Origin: Candidatus Methanoperedens sp.
GTDB taxonomy: Archaea; Halobacteriota; Methanosarcinia; Methanosarcinales; Methanoperedenaceae
Direction: 5' to 3'
NCBI GenBank assembly: GCA_012026795.1
Contig: VEPM01000006.1
Location: 124,001-188,000 of the forward strand
DNA length: 64,000 nucleotides
The first letter of the stretch is position 1. Each line of letters starts with the position of its first letter. The position numbers and the translations under genes were made by a program. Below are positions 60,319 through 64,000 of this stretch, in pieces. The notes under the pieces are model-generated. The model was not told where the DNA came from. It made no database searches and saw nothing but the letters and a program-made list of their open reading frames with translations.

Positions 60319-61107
60319 TCATTCCGATAATCTCAGAAGCATTCCTGAACGTCTTGCATTAATAATGGCCGAGTCAAGAACTATCATGCCAATAACGAAA
60401 TAAAAAAATCCCAGCCCGAAACCAAACATTACATTTGCTTCCCCGTATCCGTAAAAAGACCTCATGTATTCAAGAAAATAAGTAAGAGGGATCGCTTTTG
60501 CTATTATCTGTATAGCCGGCGGAAGCATTGAAACCGGGTAATATATCCCGCAAATGAACATCATTATCCCTGTTAATGTCCAGGCTACCACCTCAGCACG
60601 CTGTCCGAACCTGAGAATTGAAATGCAAACAAGAATCCCGATCGAGGCTGAGGTCAGGAAAAGCCCCCCCAAAAAAACCATTGTCGGCCAGATTCCGGCA
60701 ATAAGAAAATCAAAGCTGAAAAAATAGAATGACAATACCATGAGGATAACAAAGACAAGTGTGCTTCGAAGAATGCCAAAAAGAAGTGAGCCGATTATGA
60801 GGTGAAAGCCCCTGACCGGCGCCATGAACGTGTGTTTCACACTTTTGCTCCACATATCAAAAAGCATTACATATGCGATATCTATCTGGCATACCTGTAT
60901 GATGGATAGAGCGATAGCACCTATCAGGAGAAAAGATATCGTGGTCTGTGCCATTGAAAAAAATGTTGCCATAAGACCAATAGACATAAGACCGATAAAT
61001 GGCCAGAATATCACCTCAAAAATGGTGAAAAAATTTCGTTTTGCTATTATCCAGCTTTTATAAAAAGAAGCCCATATTCTCCCGGCTTCGATCCCCGGAT
61101 CAAGCAT
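60319..61107 (-). CDS. ABC-2 type transporter permease (no ATPase nearby)
   Basis: A 262-residue permease with six hydrophobic helices (about 20-45, 50-75, 100-125, 135-160, 165-190, 230-250). The N-terminal SWIIAKRNFFTIFEVIFWP and later YYPVSMLPPAIQIIAKAIPL with FLEYMRSFYGYG are ABC-2 signatures. Substrate unknown; drugs or polysaccharide are typical. The start ATG at 61107 is preferred because GGAAGGTGA precedes it; it overlaps the kinase stop by 8 bases. The ATP-binding subunit is not adjacent. Confidence 0.85.
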   Translation of the reverse strand: MLDPGIEAGRIWASFYKSWIIAKRNFFTIFEVIFWPFIGLMSIGLMATFFSMAQTTISFLLIGAIALSIIQVCQIDIAYVMLFDMWSKSVKHTFMAPVRGFHLIIGSLLFGILRSTLVFVILMVLSFYFFSFDFLIAGIWPTMVFLGGLFLTSASIGILVCISILRFGQRAEVVAWTLTGIMMFICGIYYPVSMLPPAIQIIAKAIPLTYFLEYMRSFYGYGEANVMFGFGLGFFYFVIGMIVLDSAIINARRSGMLLRLSE

Positions 61108-63040
61108 TATTTTCACCTTCCTTATTCTCTAATTTTGGCAGGAGTATATAAAAAGTACTTCCTTTACCGTTACTCTGTGCCCATATCTTTCCATAATGTT
61201 TATCTATTATGCTTTTGCAAATGGAAAGCCCGAGTCCTACGCCACCGTATTTCCTTTTTGCTGACCCGTCAACCTGGTAGAATCTTTCAAATACGCTATT
61301 TAATTTATCAGCAGGAATACCAATACCAGTATCTGAAATACTGATTTTAATGTGTTCAAAATCCTCCTCTGCTTTAATTGTGATTTTTCCTTTATGAGGT
61401 GTAAATTTTATTGCATTAATAAGTAGATTTGTTATGACCTGTACCAGCCTTTCTTCATCTCCCCATATTTCAGGAAGTTGCTGGATATCCTTGATGATAG
61501 TAATTTGTTTATCATTTGCCTGTGGATGGATATCCTGTATGGTTTTTGAAAGAATACTGTTTAAGGAAACAAGCCCGAACTGCAATCCAAGCTTATTATT
61601 TTCCAGATTTGAAGTATCCAGTAATTCTTTTATAAGCCTGATCAACCGGTCAGAATTACGAAAAATTATTTCAAGGCTCTTTTTTTGCTCGGCATTGATT
61701 TTACCCATTGTTCCATCATTAAGCAATTCTACAAAACCCCTGATGGATGTAAGAGGAGTTAATAATTCGTGAGTTATATTTGACATGAATTCGGTTTTTA
61801 CATTATCTGCTTCTAACAATTCACTGTAGGATCTTTCCAGTTTTACATGGTAATCCTTGATCTTCTGTTCTAATTTTATTTTTTCAGTGATATCCCTGGC
61901 AATGCCATGTATTGCAATAATCCTGTCATTATCTTTGATTAACCTGTTCTTGAACTCAACAAACAGGTGATTCTTATTTTTGGAGATAATTTCAAGAAGA
62001 ATGGGTTGTTTGGGTGTTTCTCTTGATGTATATTTTTTTATTACTTCTCTGGCGATTTCAAAACTTTCCGGTGTCAGCCAATCGGATATATTAGTGCCTA
62101 TTATTTCATCCTTTCTTGTACATTCAAGTATCTTGCACCCGGCCTCATTTATCGTAAGAATAAAGCCGTTAATATCATGTGTATACATCCCATCATTCGC
62201 ATTTTCAAAGAGTTCCCTGTATTTTGCTTCAGATTCTATGAGTTTTTGTTCTATTTTTATTTTCTCAGTAATATCTCTTACTACGCCATGTATTCCGGTG
62301 ATTATATTACCTTCTTTTAATATTCTTGTTCTGGCTTCACCCCATTTATGTGTTCCATTACTACTTACCACTTCAATAAGAACAGGTAAATCCCACGGTT
62401 CTCCTGATATTTGTTTTTCCAAAACTGCCTGCGAAGATTTCATGCTTTCGGGAGTTAGCCATTTTGAAATATGAGAGTCTATGATATTTTCTTCTGTTCC
62501 CTCCAATATTTTCAATCCTGCCTTGTTCATTGTTTTGATGAAACCTGCGGTATCGATTGTGTACATCGGGTCATTGGCATTCTCGAACAGGTCGCGGTAT
62601 TTTGCTTCGGATTCCTTTAGTTCCTGTTCCATTTTCTTTTTATCTGTCATATCCCTTGCAATGCCATGAGTGCCCGTTATCCTTTCCCCGTTCTTGATAA
62701 ATCTACTCTTAACCTCAACCCATATGTGTTTGCCATCTTTTCGGACCATTTCATAGACCATTGGCCCCATATATATACCGTCAGCATATTCCTTCAGTCT
62801 CTTCCTGGCAATTTCCATACTTTCCGGCGTGAGCCACTCTGATATGTTGCTTCCGATCACTTCATCTTTTGTCGCGCCAAGTGCATTAATCCCCACATTG
62901 TTCATTGAAAGGAAAGTACCATTCATATCCAGGATGTACATGGGGTCCCGGGCATTCTCGAACAGGTCACGATATTTTGCTTCGGAATCTTCCAGGCTGA
63001 TTTTAAGGTTCTTCTTTTCCGAGATATCTTTAGTTACCAT
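61100..63040 (-). CDS. Histidine kinase with three PAS domains
   Basis: A 646-residue soluble sensor kinase. Three PAS domains, each opening SEAKYRDLFENA or similar (about 20, 143, 268) and each ending in a DITEK-type linker, are followed by HisKA (FMSNITHELLTPLTSIRGF near residue 416) and HATPase (INAIKFTPHKG, DTGIGIP, KYGGVGLGLSICKSI). PAS repeats suggest a redox or ligand sensor. The protein begins at the end of a lost PAS domain: upstream codons, in frame but without a start, read like the closing strand (IIYGIKSRGIIN). A 25-codon ORF ends one base before the start. It is coupled to an ABC-2 permease. Confidence 0.88.
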   Translation of the reverse strand: MVTKDISEKKNLKISLEDSEAKYRDLFENARDPMYILDMNGTFLSMNNVGINALGATKDEVIGSNISEWLTPESMEIARKRLKEYADGIYMGPMVYEMVRKDGKHIWVEVKSRFIKNGERITGTHGIARDMTDKKKMEQELKESEAKYRDLFENANDPMYTIDTAGFIKTMNKAGLKILEGTEENIIDSHISKWLTPESMKSSQAVLEKQISGEPWDLPVLIEVVSSNGTHKWGEARTRILKEGNIITGIHGVVRDITEKIKIEQKLIESEAKYRELFENANDGMYTHDINGFILTINEAGCKILECTRKDEIIGTNISDWLTPESFEIAREVIKKYTSRETPKQPILLEIISKNKNHLFVEFKNRLIKDNDRIIAIHGIARDITEKIKLEQKIKDYHVKLERSYSELLEADNVKTEFMSNITHELLTPLTSIRGFVELLNDGTMGKINAEQKKSLEIIFRNSDRLIRLIKELLDTSNLENNKLGLQFGLVSLNSILSKTIQDIHPQANDKQITIIKDIQQLPEIWGDEERLVQVITNLLINAIKFTPHKGKITIKAEEDFEHIKISISDTGIGIPADKLNSVFERFYQVDGSAKRKYGGVGLGLSICKSIIDKHYGKIWAQSNGKGSTFYILLPKLENKEGENNA

Positions 63041-63041
63041 G

Positions 63042-63119
63042 TTAATGATACCCCTGCTTTTTATTCCATATATTATAAATTTTCAATAAAGTTTCCAAGC
63101 TCAATAGGCTCTTACCCAT
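63042..63119 (-). CDS. Upstream 25-codon ORF before the PAS kinase
   Basis: Begins ATG at 63119, reads MGKSLLSLETLLKIYNIWNK and KQGYH, and its stop is one base from the kinase start, so termination could feed translation of the kinase. A TATA-like ATATATTAAAG near 63153 would place the transcript start near 63128. It may be a leader ORF, or the remains of the kinase N-terminus after a frameshift. Confidence 0.35.
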   Translation of the reverse strand: MGKSLLSLETLLKIYNIWNKKQGYH

Positions 63120-63181
63120 AAGTCTCAGTGGATAATGTTCTTTCTATACTTTAATATATCCCAATATTATTTTAAAATATA

Positions 63182-63805
63182 TTACACCGGATTATCGTTA
63201 TTCAAAATTGAAGCTAATTTGATCAACCTATTCATAGTTTTACGCATGCTCTTTAATCCTTCCTCATCTTCTTTTGCCCCTTCTGCCCCTTTGTCCTTTG
63301 ACCAGAACGTTCCGCCCAGGTTCGCTCCGAAAGAGCCTCCGCCGACCGGGATTGCTTCATTTATCGTATAAAAGTCCAGTATCACCCTGATCGATGGTTC
63401 CTGCCCGCCAATGCGGTCGCCCCCAACAGCAAAAGCTGCCCCGGGTTTGTTAAGGATAAAATATGAATCCTGGGCTGCAAGCGCCCTGCACCTGTCCATT
63501 ATGACTTTTGTTTGTCCGCTGACCGATCCCTGATATACTGGTGTTCCTATTATGATAGCATCAGCCCATTTGAGTTTTTCATAAACCTCCTGAAGATCAT
63601 CTTTATGGATGCATCCTTTTTTCTCACGTATGCAATAATCGCAATGGATGCAGAAGTTCATTTTTTTACCCATGGCAGAAAAATACTCTGTCTCAACGTT
63701 ATATTTTTCTTTTGCGAATTTTAAGGCTTCCTGCACAATGTAATCGGTTGCGCCTTTTTTCGGGCTTCCGCAAATACCAAAAAGTTTTATCCTGTGTTCA
63801 GTCAC
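63182..63805 (-). CDS. Iron-sulfur flavoprotein (Isf/NADPH-dependent FMN reductase family)
   Basis: A 207-residue flavodoxin-fold protein: LFGICGSPKKGATDYIVQEA binds FMN, and the compact cysteine motif CIHCDYCIREKKGC near residues 52-65 matches Isf of Methanosarcina, which carries a 4Fe-4S cluster and passes electrons from ferredoxin to O2/H2O2 or other acceptors. IIIGTPVYQGSVSGQTKVIMD follows. The GTG at 63805 is chosen: the TTG at 63865 lies inside the probable TATA box (TTATATTTAAG) and would precede transcription. It is divergent from hsp20. Confidence 0.85.
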   Translation of the reverse strand: MTEHRIKLFGICGSPKKGATDYIVQEALKFAKEKYNVETEYFSAMGKKMNFCIHCDYCIREKKGCIHKDDLQEVYEKLKWADAIIIGTPVYQGSVSGQTKVIMDRCRALAAQDSYFILNKPGAAFAVGGDRIGGQEPSIRVILDFYTINEAIPVGGGSFGANLGGTFWSKDKGAEGAKEDEEGLKSMRKTMNRLIKLASILNNDNPV

Positions 63806-63895
63806 ATATTTTGAATTGGCAGGTATGCTCAAATAGATGACGGCGTTAAACTTAAATATAATCAATCACAAAAATACTATTGGAGGTAGTTAGTA

Positions 63896-64000
63896 ATGGT
63901 AGAATCATCATGGAGTGATTTCAGAAGATTTGAAGATACTATGAACAGGATGTTTGAGAATTTCTGGGGAAGACCAGCATCAAGGCATTTATTATCCTCG
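63896..64000 (+). CDS. Hsp20-family small heat shock protein (partial)
   Basis: The first 35 residues of a gene that runs off the right edge: MVESSWSDFRRFEDTMNRMF then ENFWGRPASRHLLSS. This is the typical N-terminal arm of archaeal small heat shock proteins, with a FxxxMNRMF helix before the alpha-crystallin domain, which is not in view. TGGAGGTAG lies 7 bases before the ATG. Divergent from the iron-sulfur flavoprotein, with TATA-like CTTAAATATAATC (63851) between. Confidence 0.7.
   Translation, partial: MVESSWSDFRRFEDTMNRMFENFWGRPASRHLLSS

Noticed and set aside
1-64000. tRNA or rRNA genes
   Set aside because: I scanned the intergenic stretches for T-arm sequences such as GGTTCGAAT and for cloverleaf ends and saw none; a covariance-model scan (tRNAscan-SE, Rfam) would be decisive.

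Overview
This window comes from an archaeal chromosome, most likely a methanogen-related euryarchaeote of the Methanosarcinales / Methanoperedenaceae type. That placement is inference. It rests on the archaeal CO dehydrogenase/acetyl-CoA synthase genes (cdhA, cdhB, cdhC, cooC), archaetidylinositol synthesis genes, an archaeal PheS, a Hel308-type helicase, an FprA-type flavoprotein, TATA-box promoters and moderate to low G+C. I found no rRNA, tRNA or CRISPR array.

Layout. 1-3.3 kb: a cut-off beta-propeller lipoprotein, a PHP phosphoesterase and a HemK2-like methyltransferase. 3.5-9.1 kb: cdhABC, then a terminator-like hairpin, a broken DUF4258 gene, DUF2283 and cooC; cdhD and cdhE are absent. 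9.1-14.1 kb: a two-component pair and proB-proA. 14.1-15.2 kb: a decayed nucleotidyltransferase antitoxin and an inverted pair of short repeats. 15.4-19.4 kb: an FMN glutamate-synthase-like enzyme, a PadR repressor divergent from a tiny Cys-rich protein with two matching operators, Ku, and two small unknown genes. 19.5-25 kb: a U32 peptidase-like protein and a polyprenyl-lipid group (DUF92 membrane protein, a cis-prenyltransferase and a non-catalytic partner).

25-29.3 kb holds the most unusual locus: a SatD-like HTH protein, a small membrane protein and a Hel308 helicase fused to an N-terminal CoiA-like PD-(D/E)XK nuclease. They look like one operon under a 51-bp nested dyad shared with the divergent pheS. 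30.9-38.7 kb: small metabolic, Cys-rich and membrane genes, including a possible Hfq/Lsm protein, FprA, a YkgJ/metallo-hydrolase pair whose start codons form one palindrome, and an RHH-type gene sharing an upstream element with its divergent neighbour. 38.7-44.2 kb: an MFS exporter, MoaB, and an accessory patch with a Schlafen AlbA_2 protein between two copies of a tiny zinc-ribbon gene, decayed genes and inverted repeats.

44.2-48 kb: a compact operon of aminotransferase, sugar-phosphate isomerase, MTA phosphorylase and phosphoribosyltransferase, plausibly serving methionine and purine salvage. 48.1-54 kb: PmbA/TldE, then trpC-trpB-trpA followed by archaetidylinositol-phosphate synthase and inositol-phosphate synthase, with a phased array of TGTACA-like boxes upstream of trpC. 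54-60.3 kb: tRNA-dihydrouridine synthase, then a MinD-like ATPase, a 25-codon ORF, a secretion/pilus ATPase and a TadC-like membrane platform. 60.3-64 kb: an orphan ABC-2 permease coupled to a PAS-rich histidine kinase, an iron-sulfur flavoprotein, and the start of an Hsp20 gene.
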